NCBI GenBank assembly: GCA_963784895.1
Contig: CAWATM010000007.1
Location: 223,293-287,292 of the forward strand
Length of the DNA: 64,000 nt
Direction: 5' to 3'
DNA from: Gaiellasilicea sp963784895
GTDB taxonomy: Bacteria > Actinomycetota > Thermoleophilia > Gaiellales > Gaiellaceae
The notes beneath the pieces are model-generated. The model saw nothing but the letters and a program-made list of their open reading frames with translations, did not search any database and had not been told where the DNA came from. Positions 7,886 to 16,072 of the stretch are shown here, one piece after another. The position numbers were made by a program, and so were the translations under genes. Each line of letters begins with the position of its first letter. Within the stretch, counting starts at the first letter, position 1.

Positions 7886-9232
7886 ATGCGCGTGGCCCTC
7901 GTCGTCCTCGCTCTGGCCGCGGCCGCGCCCGCGCAGGCAGGCGTCCGCGTCGTGCCGCCGTTCGATCCGGCCGACTACGCCGATCGCGCGGCCGTGGGGC
8001 TGCTCGTCCCCGGCGCCGGGCCGACGGTGACTCGCGAGGCGGCGCTCGCAGCGCTGCTGCAGGGGGAGCTCGAGCACGATCTCCTCGGCGGGATCGCCGA
8101 CGGCGAGAACACGATCGAGCTCGGGGAGCCGGGTGAGCCCGAGATCGTCGTCTCGCTCCCGCCTCCTGGGCGGAGCGACAACGACGTCCGTTATCCGATT
8201 GCGCTGCTCGGCGAGCGCGGCCTGCTCACGTCGGACTCGACCCGGATCGACGGGCTCGTCTCGGTCACCGATGTCGCGACTGGTCGCATCCGCGTCGTTC
8301 CGCACGACGATGCCGTGCAGGCGCTCGAGACGCTCGACGACCGGATCGAGCGGAACTCGGACTGGCGCCTGCCGCTGACGATCGGCCTGGCTGCGCTCCT
8401 GATCGGGCTCGCCTTCGTCCGGCCGCAGCACGCGGTGCGGGCGCTGCTCGTCGTCTTGGCGGCGAACCTCTGGCTCAGCCCCCCGCTCGCGCTGGCCGCC
8501 GGCCTCGCCGTCCTGCTGCTGCCGCTCGGCTGGGCGTGCGCGGCAATCCTGGCCGCCTACCTCGTCGCGCTCGGGCTCGACGCCGAGACCGTCGCGCTCT
8601 CGCCGTTCGGTCCTTCCCAATCCGGACGGTTCTACGGGATCAACAACTTGCTCGAGACGATGCTGCTCGCTCCCGCGCTTCTCGGCGCCGCCCTGCTCGG
8701 CCGCGCCGGGATCCTCGTGGCCGCGCTCGCCTTCATCACGATCGGCGGCAACCGCTTCGGGGCCGACGGTGGCGGCATCGTCGTCCTCGCCGCCGCCTAT
8801 CTCGTCCTCTGGCTGCGTCTGCGCGGTGAGGCGCTGACGTGGCGGCTGGCCGGGCTGATCGCGGCCGGGGCGGTGGCGGTCGCGCTCGCACTGCTCGGCC
8901 TCGACGCGGCCACCGGAGCCTCGAGCCACGTCACGGACGCCGTCGGCGACGGCCCAGCCGCTCTCGCCGGCGACATCGCCGACCGGATCGAGCTCTCGGT
9001 TCGCCGGACGGCCGCGAGCGCCGGTGCGGTCGCTGTCGTGCTCGGCTCGCTCGCGATCCTCGTCGCAGTTGCCCTGCGCTCTCCTCGGAGCGCCGTGCTC
9101 GATGCGTTCCTCGTCGCGATCGCCGTCTCCCTCGTCGTCAACGACACGCCCGGCGACGTGCTCGGTGCCGGGGCGGCGATCGCGATCGTGCTTGCTCGCT
9201 GCACGACCCGCGCACGGCTGGTTAAGCTCTGA
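7886..9232 (+). CDS. polytopic membrane protein with signal peptide, unknown
   Basis: 448 residues from the ATG at 7886. A signal peptide ends at about AAAAPAQA, then an outside domain of around 140 residues leads into seven to nine transmembrane helices. Between helices sits SPFGPSQSGRFYGINNLLE, followed by FITIGGNRFGADGGG. These two segments recall the GxRFYGIGNE and GANxGG signatures of a family of uncharacterised bacterial membrane proteins; that link is from memory. It begins a likely operon: only four bases separate its stop from the cytochrome lipoprotein start. Function unknown. Confidence 0.8.
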   Translation: MRVALVVLALAAAAPAQAGVRVVPPFDPADYADRAAVGLLVPGAGPTVTREAALAALLQGELEHDLLGGIADGENTIELGEPGEPEIVVSLPPPGRSDNDVRYPIALLGERGLLTSDSTRIDGLVSVTDVATGRIRVVPHDDAVQALETLDDRIERNSDWRLPLTIGLAALLIGLAFVRPQHAVRALLVVLAANLWLSPPLALAAGLAVLLLPLGWACAAILAAYLVALGLDAETVALSPFGPSQSGRFYGINNLLETMLLAPALLGAALLGRAGILVAALAFITIGGNRFGADGGGIVVLAAAYLVLWLRLRGEALTWRLAGLIAAGAVAVALALLGLDAATGASSHVTDAVGDGPAALAGDIADRIELSVRRTAASAGAVAVVLGSLAILVAVALRSPRSAVLDAFLVAIAVSLVVNDTPGDVLGAGAAIAIVLARCTTRARLVKL

Positions 9233-9236
9233 ACCG

Positions 9237-9629
9237 ATGCGTCGTGCCGCCGTCATGCTCGCTCTGCTCGCCCTCGCGACCGGCCTCGCCGGCTGCGGTG
9301 GGGAAGAGGAGGTCACCCCGACGCCGGAGACGATCGTCGGGACCCTGCCGGAGGCGACGACGGCGGAGGAGCCTTCGTCGACGGTCGAAGGGGATGCCTC
9401 GAACGGCGCCCAGATCTTCGCCTCGGCGGGCTGCGGCGGCTGCCACACGCTCGAGGCGGCTGGCTCGTCGGGCACCGTCGGCCCGAACCTGGACGAGTCG
9501 CAGCCCGATGTCGCGCTGACGGTCGACCGGGTCACCAACGGCCAGGGCGCGATGCCCGCGTTCTCGGACAGTCTGAACGAGCAGGAAATCGCCGACGTCG
9601 CCGCGTACGTCGTCGAGTCGACCTCCTGA
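9237..9629 (+). CDS. lipoprotein c-type cytochrome
   Basis: 130 residues. The N-terminus is a lipoprotein signal with lipobox LAGC at residues 17-20, then a Thr/Glu-rich linker and one class I cytochrome c domain. Heme attachment is at GCGGCHTLEAAGSSG and the sixth ligand Met is in GAMPAFSDSL. The protein would sit on the outer face of the membrane carrying one heme. The cytochrome domain is almost the same as that of the membrane-anchored protein encoded at 59673-60212, so the two are close paralogues. It lies between a membrane protein and a HAD phosphatase. Confidence 0.92.
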   Translation: MRRAAVMLALLALATGLAGCGGEEEVTPTPETIVGTLPEATTAEEPSSTVEGDASNGAQIFASAGCGGCHTLEAAGSSGTVGPNLDESQPDVALTVDRVTNGQGAMPAFSDSLNEQEIADVAAYVVESTS

Positions 9630-10453
9630 CCCTCCCCGACGGCTTTCCCCGCGACGTCGCGGCGATCGCCTGCGACCTCGATCGCACGCTGACCTGGGAG
9701 GACGGCGCGCTGCGGCCACGGACGACGGCCGCGCTGCAGGCCGCCCGCGCCGCCGGGATCCATGTCGTGCTCGCAACCGGCCGCATGTACCGCTCCGTCC
9801 TCCCCTACGCGCAGGCGGCGGGGATCGAGGCGCCGCTCGTCTGCTACCAGGGCGCCGCCGTCGTCGATCCCAAGACCGGTGACTGGCTCCTGCACGAGCC
9901 GATTCCGCTCGCGCTGGCGCGCGAAGCGATCGGCGCCGTGGAAGCCGAGGGGTTTGCGCTGAACTGCTACGTCGACGACGACCTCTGCGTCGCCGCGATC
10001 ACCGACAACGCCCGTGCGTACGCCGATTTCCAGAGCATCCCGCTGCACGAGGTCGGTCCTCTGCTCGCCTGGATCGAGCGCCCGCCGACGAAGCTCGTCG
10101 TCGTCGACGATCCCGACCGCCTCGACGTGCTCCGGCCGCGCCTCGAGGAGCGCTTCGGCGAGCGCCTCTTCATCGCCAAGTCGCTGCCGCACTTCCTCGA
10201 GCTCGCGAGCCCGGCGATCTCGAAGGGCACCGGCCTTGCGTTCGTGGCCGGGCAGCTCGGCTTCGCAGCCGAGCACACGGTCGCGTTCGGCGACGGCGAG
10301 AACGATCTCGAGCTGCTCGAGTGGGCCGGCTTCGGCGTCGCGGTCGCAAACGCACACGACGGACTGAAGGCCCGCGCCGACTGGATCTGCCCCGGCGCCG
10401 CCGAGGAAGGCGTCGCGCAGGTGCTCGAGGCCGTCCTAGACTTGCTCCCATGA
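9626..10453 (+). CDS. HAD-superfamily (Cof-like) hydrolase, probable CTG start
   Basis: 275 residues if translation begins at CTG 9626, which overlaps the cytochrome stop (CTGA). The catalytic motif I (ACDLDRTLTW) lies about 14 residues in, upstream of any ATG, GTG or TTG in this frame; the first GTG at 9767 would remove it. Motif II (HVVLATGR), the Lys in SKGTG and the final GDGENDLELLEWAG motif complete a Cof-type (subclass IIB) phosphatase. Such enzymes dephosphorylate sugar phosphates or nucleotides. The stop overlaps the serS start (ATGA). The family is sure, the start codon is an inference. Confidence 0.85.
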   Translation: MTLPDGFPRDVAAIACDLDRTLTWEDGALRPRTTAALQAARAAGIHVVLATGRMYRSVLPYAQAAGIEAPLVCYQGAAVVDPKTGDWLLHEPIPLALAREAIGAVEAEGFALNCYVDDDLCVAAITDNARAYADFQSIPLHEVGPLLAWIERPPTKLVVVDDPDRLDVLRPRLEERFGERLFIAKSLPHFLELASPAISKGTGLAFVAGQLGFAAEHTVAFGDGENDLELLEWAGFGVAVANAHDGLKARADWICPGAAEEGVAQVLEAVLDLLP

Positions 10454-11649
10454 TCGACCTGAAGGCCGCGCGCAACGAGCCGGAGAGCTATCGCGCCGCG
10501 CTCGCCCGCAAGGGCGCCGGCGACGCGTTCGACGCGTTGCTCGCGGCCGACGAGCGCTGGCGTGTGCTCGTGCCGCGGCTGGACGAGCTGCGCGGGAAGA
10601 CCAAGCTGAAGGGCAAGCCCTCGCCCGAGCAGCTCGCCGAGCTGCAGCAGGTGAAGGAGCAGCTGCGCGCCGCCGAGGAGGAGTACGCCGCGGCCGAGGC
10701 GGCACGCGACGAGCTCGCTCTCCGCCTCCCCAACCTGCCACATCCGGACATCCCGGACGGGTCGACCGAGGACGACGTCGCGGAGGTGCGTCGCGTCGGT
10801 GAGCCACGTTCCGCCGAGAGCGCGCGCGAGCACGTCGACGTCGGCCGGTTCGACATGGAGCGCGCAGCGCGGATGTCCGGCTCCCGCTTCGGCTACTGGA
10901 TCGGCGACACGGCCCGCCTCTCGCTCGCCCTCTACGCCTTCGCACTCGAGCGCCTCGCCGCGAAGGGGTTCGTCACCGTGCTGCCGCCTGTGCTCGTCCG
11001 CGAGGGTGCGCTCATCGGCACCGGCGCGTTCCCCTCCGACGAGGCGAACGTCTACGAGCTCCCGGACGATGGGCTCTATCTCGCCGGTACGGCCGAGATC
11101 CCGCTCGCCAGCCTGCACGCCGGCGAGATCCTCGACGCCGCCGAGCTGCCGCTGCGGTACGTCGCGTTCTCGCCCTGCTTCCGCCGCGAGGCCGGCGCCG
11201 CCGGCCGCGACACCCGCGGGATGATTCGCGTTCACCAGTTCAACAAGGTGGAGCAGTTCTCGCTGACCCGGCCGGAAGACTCGTGGGACGAGCACGAGCA
11301 GCTGCTCGCGAACACCGAAGAGCTCGTGCAGGAGCTGGGTCTGCCCTATCGCCTCGTCGTGCTCCCTGCAGGCGACATCTCCGCCGCCGCCGCGAAGACC
11401 TACGACGTCGAGATCTGGTTTCCGAGCCAGGACCGGTATCGCGAGACGGCCTCGATCTCGAACACGACCGATTTCCAGGCGAGACGGCTGGGGATCCGCT
11501 GGCGCGGCGAGCACGGGCCCGAGCCCCTGCACACGCTGAACGGGACCGCCGTCGTCGATCGCATGGCGCTCGCGATCCTCGAGAACTTCCAGGGCGACGT
11601 GCCGGACGTGCTGCGCGAGTTCGGCGCTCCCGAGCGCGTCGCACGCTGA
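10450..11649 (+). CDS. serS: seryl-tRNA synthetase
   Basis: 399 residues. The N-terminal long coiled-coil arm (residues about 30-105, AELQQVKEQLRAAEEEYAAA) grips the long variable arm of tRNA-Ser. The class II catalytic core follows with motif 2 (FSPCFRREAGAAGRDTRG, then HQFNKVEQF) and motif 3 (HTLNGTAVVDRMALAILEN). The usual serine-site TAEIPL is present as GTAEIPLASLH. The enzyme charges tRNA-Ser with serine in the cytoplasm. It is translationally coupled to the HAD gene and is followed 19 bases later by tRNA-Ser(UGA). Confidence 0.97.
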   Translation: MIDLKAARNEPESYRAALARKGAGDAFDALLAADERWRVLVPRLDELRGKTKLKGKPSPEQLAELQQVKEQLRAAEEEYAAAEAARDELALRLPNLPHPDIPDGSTEDDVAEVRRVGEPRSAESAREHVDVGRFDMERAARMSGSRFGYWIGDTARLSLALYAFALERLAAKGFVTVLPPVLVREGALIGTGAFPSDEANVYELPDDGLYLAGTAEIPLASLHAGEILDAAELPLRYVAFSPCFRREAGAAGRDTRGMIRVHQFNKVEQFSLTRPEDSWDEHEQLLANTEELVQELGLPYRLVVLPAGDISAAAAKTYDVEIWFPSQDRYRETASISNTTDFQARRLGIRWRGEHGPEPLHTLNGTAVVDRMALAILENFQGDVPDVLREFGAPERVAR

Positions 11650-11668
11650 CGACTAGACTCGTCGCCCG

Positions 11669-11755
11669 GGCGGGGTGCCGGAGCGGTCGAACGGGGCGGT
11701 CTTGAAAACCGTTGGGCGTGCAAGCGTCCCGTGGGTTCAAATCCCACCCCCGCCG
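11669..11755 (+). tRNA. tRNA-Ser (anticodon TGA)
   Basis: 87 bases folding as a class II tRNA. The acceptor stem GGCGGGG (11669-11675) pairs with CCCCGCC (11748-11754), discriminator G at 11755. The anticodon loop CTTGAAA at 11701-11707 gives TGA at 11703-11705. A long variable arm and the T loop GGGTTCAAATCCC follow. CCA is not encoded. It stands directly after serS and reads UCA/UCG-type codons. Confidence 0.97.
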
Positions 11756-11927
11756 CTGTCTTTCGCACGGACAGCACTTCCCACGCGGTTGCTGCGGCTC
11801 GCGCTTCTTCGCTCAAATTCACCCACGAATGGTTGAGCCCGATCAGAGGCTTCTACGCAACGCCTGCGCATTCGACGGACCTGCCAACCGGCCGCTCCTG
11901 CTCTTGACAGCTCATCTGGAGCGTGAC

Positions 11928-13991
11928 ATGAATCACACGATGTTTCTGCGGCAGGGGAGGGGCGATAACCGCGTGCGGTCCGAGGCGGGATTCCGGCGCC
12001 GGGCACGTTGCAGCCCACTAGTCGTTCTCTTGGCTCGCCGCCGTCAATGGCTGATATCTGCAGCCGCGATCGTCTCCGCTGGACTGTGCGTCCTCGGCTT
12101 GTCGGCCTCTGCGTCGGCCGATGCGACCGTCTCGCGCACACTCACGTGGGAGGGAACGATCGAAGTCTCAGATCGGATTGACCACGAGTACAGCTTCACG
12201 GCCGAGTTCGGCGGGGGCGGCGGGGGCGAGTCGACAACGATCATCAATCACAGTTGGACGCTCCCGCCCACAAGCGGCCCATTTACCGAGGGCGATGATC
12301 TGAACGACATGTTCGCGACGTACTCGCCCACATCCCAGTCGGGGACGGTTGAAGCTTCCGGAAGCGGCACTACGTTGTGTCAGGCCCAGCCATTGGTACG
12401 GAGAGAGGCGCGAAACGGCACGCTCCTGTTCTCGAGCAACACGCCCCCGGTGGGGTGGTTGAGGTACGACGCCGTTGCGGGAATGCTCGCGCTCGACCCG
12501 AGCGCATCGGGGACTGGCGTATTCCAGATCCTCTTTCCCCCGGGCGAGATTGAATATTCCTCTCTTGTTTCGGCGTGCTCGTCGGGTCCGGATCCGACTC
12601 CGCCGTTTACGGTGGGGATGTTCACACCGAAGTTCCTGAAGGATGCGGAACAGGATCTCCGGCTTCCGGCGACGCGCGAGGGAGACATCATCCGCGTCCA
12701 AGGGACGTACACGTTTGCCGACGACGGTGACGCCGCCCTAGGCGGCTTCGGCGCTCTCATCGGACCGACGGCCAACTTCGCAGTTCTCACCCAGATGGGT
12801 GGCGGCCCCGTTCAAATCACCTCCTCAGTTCGTGTGGATCTAGTCGGCCGCATTAGCGGTGCGGAAGAGCCTCCGCCCGCAGGCTCGGGGCAACTGGTGA
12901 TCCGCAAACTGACCGACACCGGCGACACGAGCGAGTCGTTCCTCTTCTCCCAGCTTGGCGCCTGCGTCGCCTCCTACACGCTCACGCATAACCAGTCGCG
13001 CGACCCCGCCTGCGTCGCCCCCGCTGGCAGCCCGGTCACCGTCCTGGAGGCGGGCACGTCCGACTGGAAGCTGACCGACATCAGCTGCGACAAGGGCAAC
13101 CCCACGGTCGATCTCGCCGCCCGCCGGCTCCAGATCAGCCTGCTCGCCGCCGAGACGATCACCTGCACCTTCACCAACACCCAACGCGGCGCGATGACGC
13201 TCAGGAAGACGATGAACGGAGTCGTCGATCCGTCGAAGAGCATCACTTTCGTCCTGACCGGCGACGGCCTGCCGGCGGATGGCATGCCGAGGTCCACACT
13301 CGGTGACCAGGACGGCGTGCTCGAGTGGCCAAGCCTCATTCCGGGCCAGTACAAGGTCTGCGAGACACCCGTACCGGCCGGGTTCACGTCGTTCTGGAAG
13401 CTCGACGGCATGATCGTTACGCCCTCTAACCCAGACGCGAGCGGGACGCCACCGGAGGACCTCGGCAACCGCTGCTACGACTTCACGATCGCTCCTTTGC
13501 AGGAGCGTGCCTTCGAGGTCGACAACTCCCACCCAGGGGGCGATCCCCGCACAATCGGGTACTGGAAGAACTGGAACCGCTGCACGAGCGGAAACCAATC
13601 CAGCACGGCCGCAAACAACGGCGGTGCGGCCGCCGGTTTCTTCCTCGTCGAAGACCTTTTGCCGCAGTTGATCGGCGACTTCACCGCTACGCGCTGCCAG
13701 CACGCGGTCAAGCTGCTTTCGAAACAGGATCAGGCAGGAAAGAACAGGGCGAGCGACGCCGCCTATGAACTCGGGGCCCAGCTGCTCGCTGCCCGCTTCA
13801 ACCTCGCAGCCGGCGCCGAGACGTGCTTTGCGGTGCAGCCGGCCGTCCTCGACGGGCAGATGCTCCTCGACGGGATCAACTTCGCCAGCTCAGGCGAGTA
13901 CCTGAGCTCGAAATCGAAAAGCGTGCGGCGCCCACAGGCTCTCGCGCTTGCTGGCACGCTCGATCGCTACAACAGCGGCAGCCTCTGCTGA
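11928..13991 (+). CDS. large secreted protein with prealbumin-like repeats and GYWKNW C-terminal domain
   Basis: 687 residues from the ATG at 11928, six bases after a GGAG ribosome site. A long basic N-region and hydrophobic core (ISAAAIVSAGLCVLGLSASA) form a signal peptide. About 250 residues of unknown beta-rich domain follow. Two SpaA/prealbumin-like domains come next (GQLVIRKLTDTGDTSESF and GAMTLRKTMNGVVDPSKSIT, each ending in ITCTFTNTQ or similar). After VDNSHPGGDPRTIGYWKNW comes a 140-residue Cys-containing end. No LPxTG anchor is visible. It probably acts outside the cell as a surface or matrix protein. Base composition is slightly lower in GC than its neighbours. Confidence 0.8.
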   Translation: MNHTMFLRQGRGDNRVRSEAGFRRRARCSPLVVLLARRRQWLISAAAIVSAGLCVLGLSASASADATVSRTLTWEGTIEVSDRIDHEYSFTAEFGGGGGGESTTIINHSWTLPPTSGPFTEGDDLNDMFATYSPTSQSGTVEASGSGTTLCQAQPLVRREARNGTLLFSSNTPPVGWLRYDAVAGMLALDPSASGTGVFQILFPPGEIEYSSLVSACSSGPDPTPPFTVGMFTPKFLKDAEQDLRLPATREGDIIRVQGTYTFADDGDAALGGFGALIGPTANFAVLTQMGGGPVQITSSVRVDLVGRISGAEEPPPAGSGQLVIRKLTDTGDTSESFLFSQLGACVASYTLTHNQSRDPACVAPAGSPVTVLEAGTSDWKLTDISCDKGNPTVDLAARRLQISLLAAETITCTFTNTQRGAMTLRKTMNGVVDPSKSITFVLTGDGLPADGMPRSTLGDQDGVLEWPSLIPGQYKVCETPVPAGFTSFWKLDGMIVTPSNPDASGTPPEDLGNRCYDFTIAPLQERAFEVDNSHPGGDPRTIGYWKNWNRCTSGNQSSTAANNGGAAAGFFLVEDLLPQLIGDFTATRCQHAVKLLSKQDQAGKNRASDAAYELGAQLLAARFNLAAGAETCFAVQPAVLDGQMLLDGINFASSGEYLSSKSKSVRRPQALALAGTLDRYNSGSLC

Positions 13992-14348
13992 GACTCAGCG
14001 GGCACCCCGGGCGAACGCATCACGGTTCTCCCCTCCGCAGCGAAAGTCCACGGTGGCGATCGTGGCTCGTGCCGCTGCCGAAAGCCACTGACCGCACCCG
14101 CCGGGGCGCCTGCCCCGTTTCTACGTTCGTGCCCTACCTCGAACCCGGACGCAAGCGGCAGCGCAGGAAGTTCACCCTGGCCAGGGCGCTATGGCTCGTT
14201 GCCTTCGCCGTCGCCTTCGCGCTCGCAGTCCAAGCAGTGCTGCGCTGACGCTGTCAACTGCCCGTGCTGATTCGGCGGGCTCACGACAGCCGAGGGCCGG
14301 GCCGCGCCGCTCGGAGTCGGCGCGGCCGCCCTCGGGGCCGAGGCGAAG
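13992..14348. other. gene-poor stretch between convergent genes
   Basis: 357 bases with no convincing gene. A 39-codon frame starting at GTG 14129 and ending at 14248 encodes one basic patch and one hydrophobic helix (ARALWLVAFAVAFALAVQ) and could be a tiny membrane protein, but it lacks a clear ribosome site. A strong hairpin occupies 14292-14333. Confidence 0.5.
14292..14333. terminator. strong inverted repeat between convergent genes
   Basis: A 10-bp perfect stem GGCCGCGCCG (14300-14309) pairs with CGGCGCGGCC (14318-14327) around an 8-base loop. An outer GAGGGC/GCCCTC pair at 14292-14297 and 14328-14333 extends it. It sits just before the end of the convergent gene at 14349 and could stop transcription from both sides, although there is no T-run. 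Confidence 0.6.
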
Positions 14349-14849
14349 CTATTCCGCCGTCTCGTGCGGGTTCTCTTCGGCGGCGAGCTGAAGGGAGGTC
14401 GAGCGCACGGTCTCCAGGTGCTGTTGCTGGATCGGGAGAGCCCAGCCGACGAGCTCTGACACGTTTCGGTTGCCCGCACGCTTGTTGAGCGTGTCCAGGA
14501 TCTCCCAGTGCCCGACCTCGCCCGCCTCCGCCATCGTCAGGAACTCGAAGCCGTCGAGTGTGTCGGATGCCTCGTCGAGATACGTCTTCATCATCTGCTG
14601 CGCCTTGCTCTTGACGTCGCGCGCCTCCTCGAGGATTGCGGTCTTCTTGCCTTCGAACGAGCCTGCGACCTCCGTGCCGCGTTCCTCGGTCTCGGCCGCT
14701 TGCGCGCGCATCCGCTCGAGCGTGCCGACCAGGTCCTCGTTGCCGTCCTCCTTCGCCAGCTTCACGACCTTCTGGCCGGCTTCCTGAGCAGCCATCGCGA
14801 GGCCGACGACCTCTCCGAGCTTCGATTCGAGATTTGTCAGTTCTGCCAT
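14349..14849 (-). CDS. helical ferritin-like stress protein, unknown
   Basis: 166 residues from the ATG at 14849, preceded by AAGGGG. The whole protein is predicted alpha-helical, with long heptad-like stretches (LESKLGEVVGLAMAAQEAGQ; MRAQAAETEERGTEV; EARDVKSKAQQMMKTYLDEA). The segment MAEAGEVGHWEILDTLNKRA has an E..GH..E pattern like the metal-binding helices of ferritin-like and DUF892 proteins. The family is a guess from pattern. It is divergent from another helical gene at 15017 and near the Mn catalase, which fits an oxidative or desiccation stress role. Confidence 0.7.
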   Translation of the reverse strand: MAELTNLESKLGEVVGLAMAAQEAGQKVVKLAKEDGNEDLVGTLERMRAQAAETEERGTEVAGSFEGKKTAILEEARDVKSKAQQMMKTYLDEASDTLDGFEFLTMAEAGEVGHWEILDTLNKRAGNRNVSELVGWALPIQQQHLETVRSTSLQLAAEENPHETAE

Positions 14850-15016
14850 TGTGCGACCCCTTCCGATCGATGCGTCCAAGCCCCCGGACTCAACGTCACG
14901 CTGCCCGGCTGGCGGTGATTCCAATCGAAGGAAGCTCACGCATGCGGGCGTACCGAATGTGCGGCGCAGGGCGTTTCAGATGCGCAGACCTCACGTGGCT
15001 GCCTACCCCGTTGCAA

Positions 15017-15511
15017 ATGCAATCACCCACGCCCGACCGACTCCTCGAGATCTATCTCGCCGATCACCTGGCGGCGTCCGCGGCCGGCGTGGCCTTGGTG
15101 CGCCGTAGCGCTCAGAGCAATGCCGGCACAGCACTCGGCGAGTCGCTTCGGCGGTTGGCCGCCGAAATCGAAGATGATCGCCGGACGCTGCAGGCGATCG
15201 TTGCGGTGCTTGGCTTCCGGGAGTCGAAGGCGAAGGACGCAGTCGCCTGGCTCGGGGAGAAGCTCGGGCGGTTGAAGCTCAACGGGCAGCTCCGGGGCTA
15301 CTCGCCGTTGAGCAGGGTGCTGGAACTCGAGGCGTTGTCGGTGGGTGTCGCCGGCAAGCTCGCCCTCTGGCAGTCACTGGAGTCGGTGCCCGGCCTCAGT
15401 GAGCGCCTGGGCTGCGACCTGGAGCAACTCGCGGAGCGAGCGCGAAGGCAGCGGGCCGAGATCGAAGAGCACCGCATCGAAGCCGCCCGCGCAGCGTTCA
15501 GCGCCCAGTGA
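15017..15511 (+). CDS. hypothetical ferritin-like four-helix protein
   Basis: 164 residues from the ATG at 15017. The N-terminus LLEIYLADHLAASAAGVALV followed by LGESLRRLAAEIEDDRRTL is the signature of a small actinobacterial and myxobacterial protein family of unknown function that I recall from many genomes. Conserved later segments include AWLGEKLGRLKLNGQL and LSRVLELEALSVGV. The protein is soluble and helical; possible metal ligands are the DH and E-D-D residues of helices 1 and 2. Its stop overlaps the GTG of the next gene, so the pair is an operon. Confidence 0.8.
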   Translation: MQSPTPDRLLEIYLADHLAASAAGVALVRRSAQSNAGTALGESLRRLAAEIEDDRRTLQAIVAVLGFRESKAKDAVAWLGEKLGRLKLNGQLRGYSPLSRVLELEALSVGVAGKLALWQSLESVPGLSERLGCDLEQLAERARRQRAEIEEHRIEAARAAFSAQ

Positions 15512-15870
15512 ACCAACGTCACGTCGCGTCCGTGCAGGCGGCCTTCTACGTCGGGACGGGCGTCTGGCCTCTGTTGCACCGGCGCTCGTTCGAGCGGGTT
15601 ACCGGGCGGAAGACGGACTTCTGGTTGGCCCAGACGGTCGGGGTCACCGTCACCACGATTGGGATCGGCCTTGCTCACGCCGTGTCGCGCCGAGGTGTCC
15701 CGCCCGAACTACGGACCGTGGCCGCCACGACTGCCGCCGGGCTTGCGCTTGTCGACGTCTCGTTCGTCGCTCGAGGCCGCATCTCCAAGATCTACCTCGC
15801 CGACGCGGCTGCCGAAGTCGCGCTCGTGGCCGGCTGGCTCTTTGCGCGGGGACCGGCCCGTCTCGGGTGA
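15508..15870 (+). CDS. small four-helix membrane protein, unknown
   Basis: 120 residues, GTG start overlapping the previous stop (GTGA). It begins with QAAFYVGTGVWPLLHRRSFE followed by VTGRKTDFWLAQTVG, a pattern I recognise from an uncharacterised actinobacterial family, then three or four transmembrane helices (TVTTIGIGLAHAVS; TVAATTAAGLALVDVSF; AAEVALVAGWLFA). The gap of two hundred bases to the Mn catalase contains no clear terminator, so the three plus-strand genes may be co-regulated. Confidence 0.8.
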   Translation: MNQRHVASVQAAFYVGTGVWPLLHRRSFERVTGRKTDFWLAQTVGVTVTTIGIGLAHAVSRRGVPPELRTVAATTAAGLALVDVSFVARGRISKIYLADAAAEVALVAGWLFARGPARLG

Positions 15871-16072
15871 ACGTTGTTTGACCGGCGCCCGAACCGGAGA
15901 GGTCTCCGACTGGCCGACGACGTGAATCACGAGAAGTCGTCGGCAGCTGGGGTCTGTGTGTTCCCGTGCTCGTGCAGCGGCACGTCCGCTCGCGAGGATC
16001 CACTCATGGATCGCGGGTTCACATCAACGAGCCGCGAGGAGGCTGCATGTCGAACCACAGAAGGAACCTTCG

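Noticed and set aside
11904..11927. TTGACA as a promoter for the secreted protein at 11928
   Set aside because: No matching -10 box at the right distance; the next bases are the ribosome site and start codon.
14129..14248. 39-codon membrane peptide gene
   Set aside because: A hydrophobic helix is present, but it starts with GTG without a ribosome site and has no supporting context; kept only as a note.
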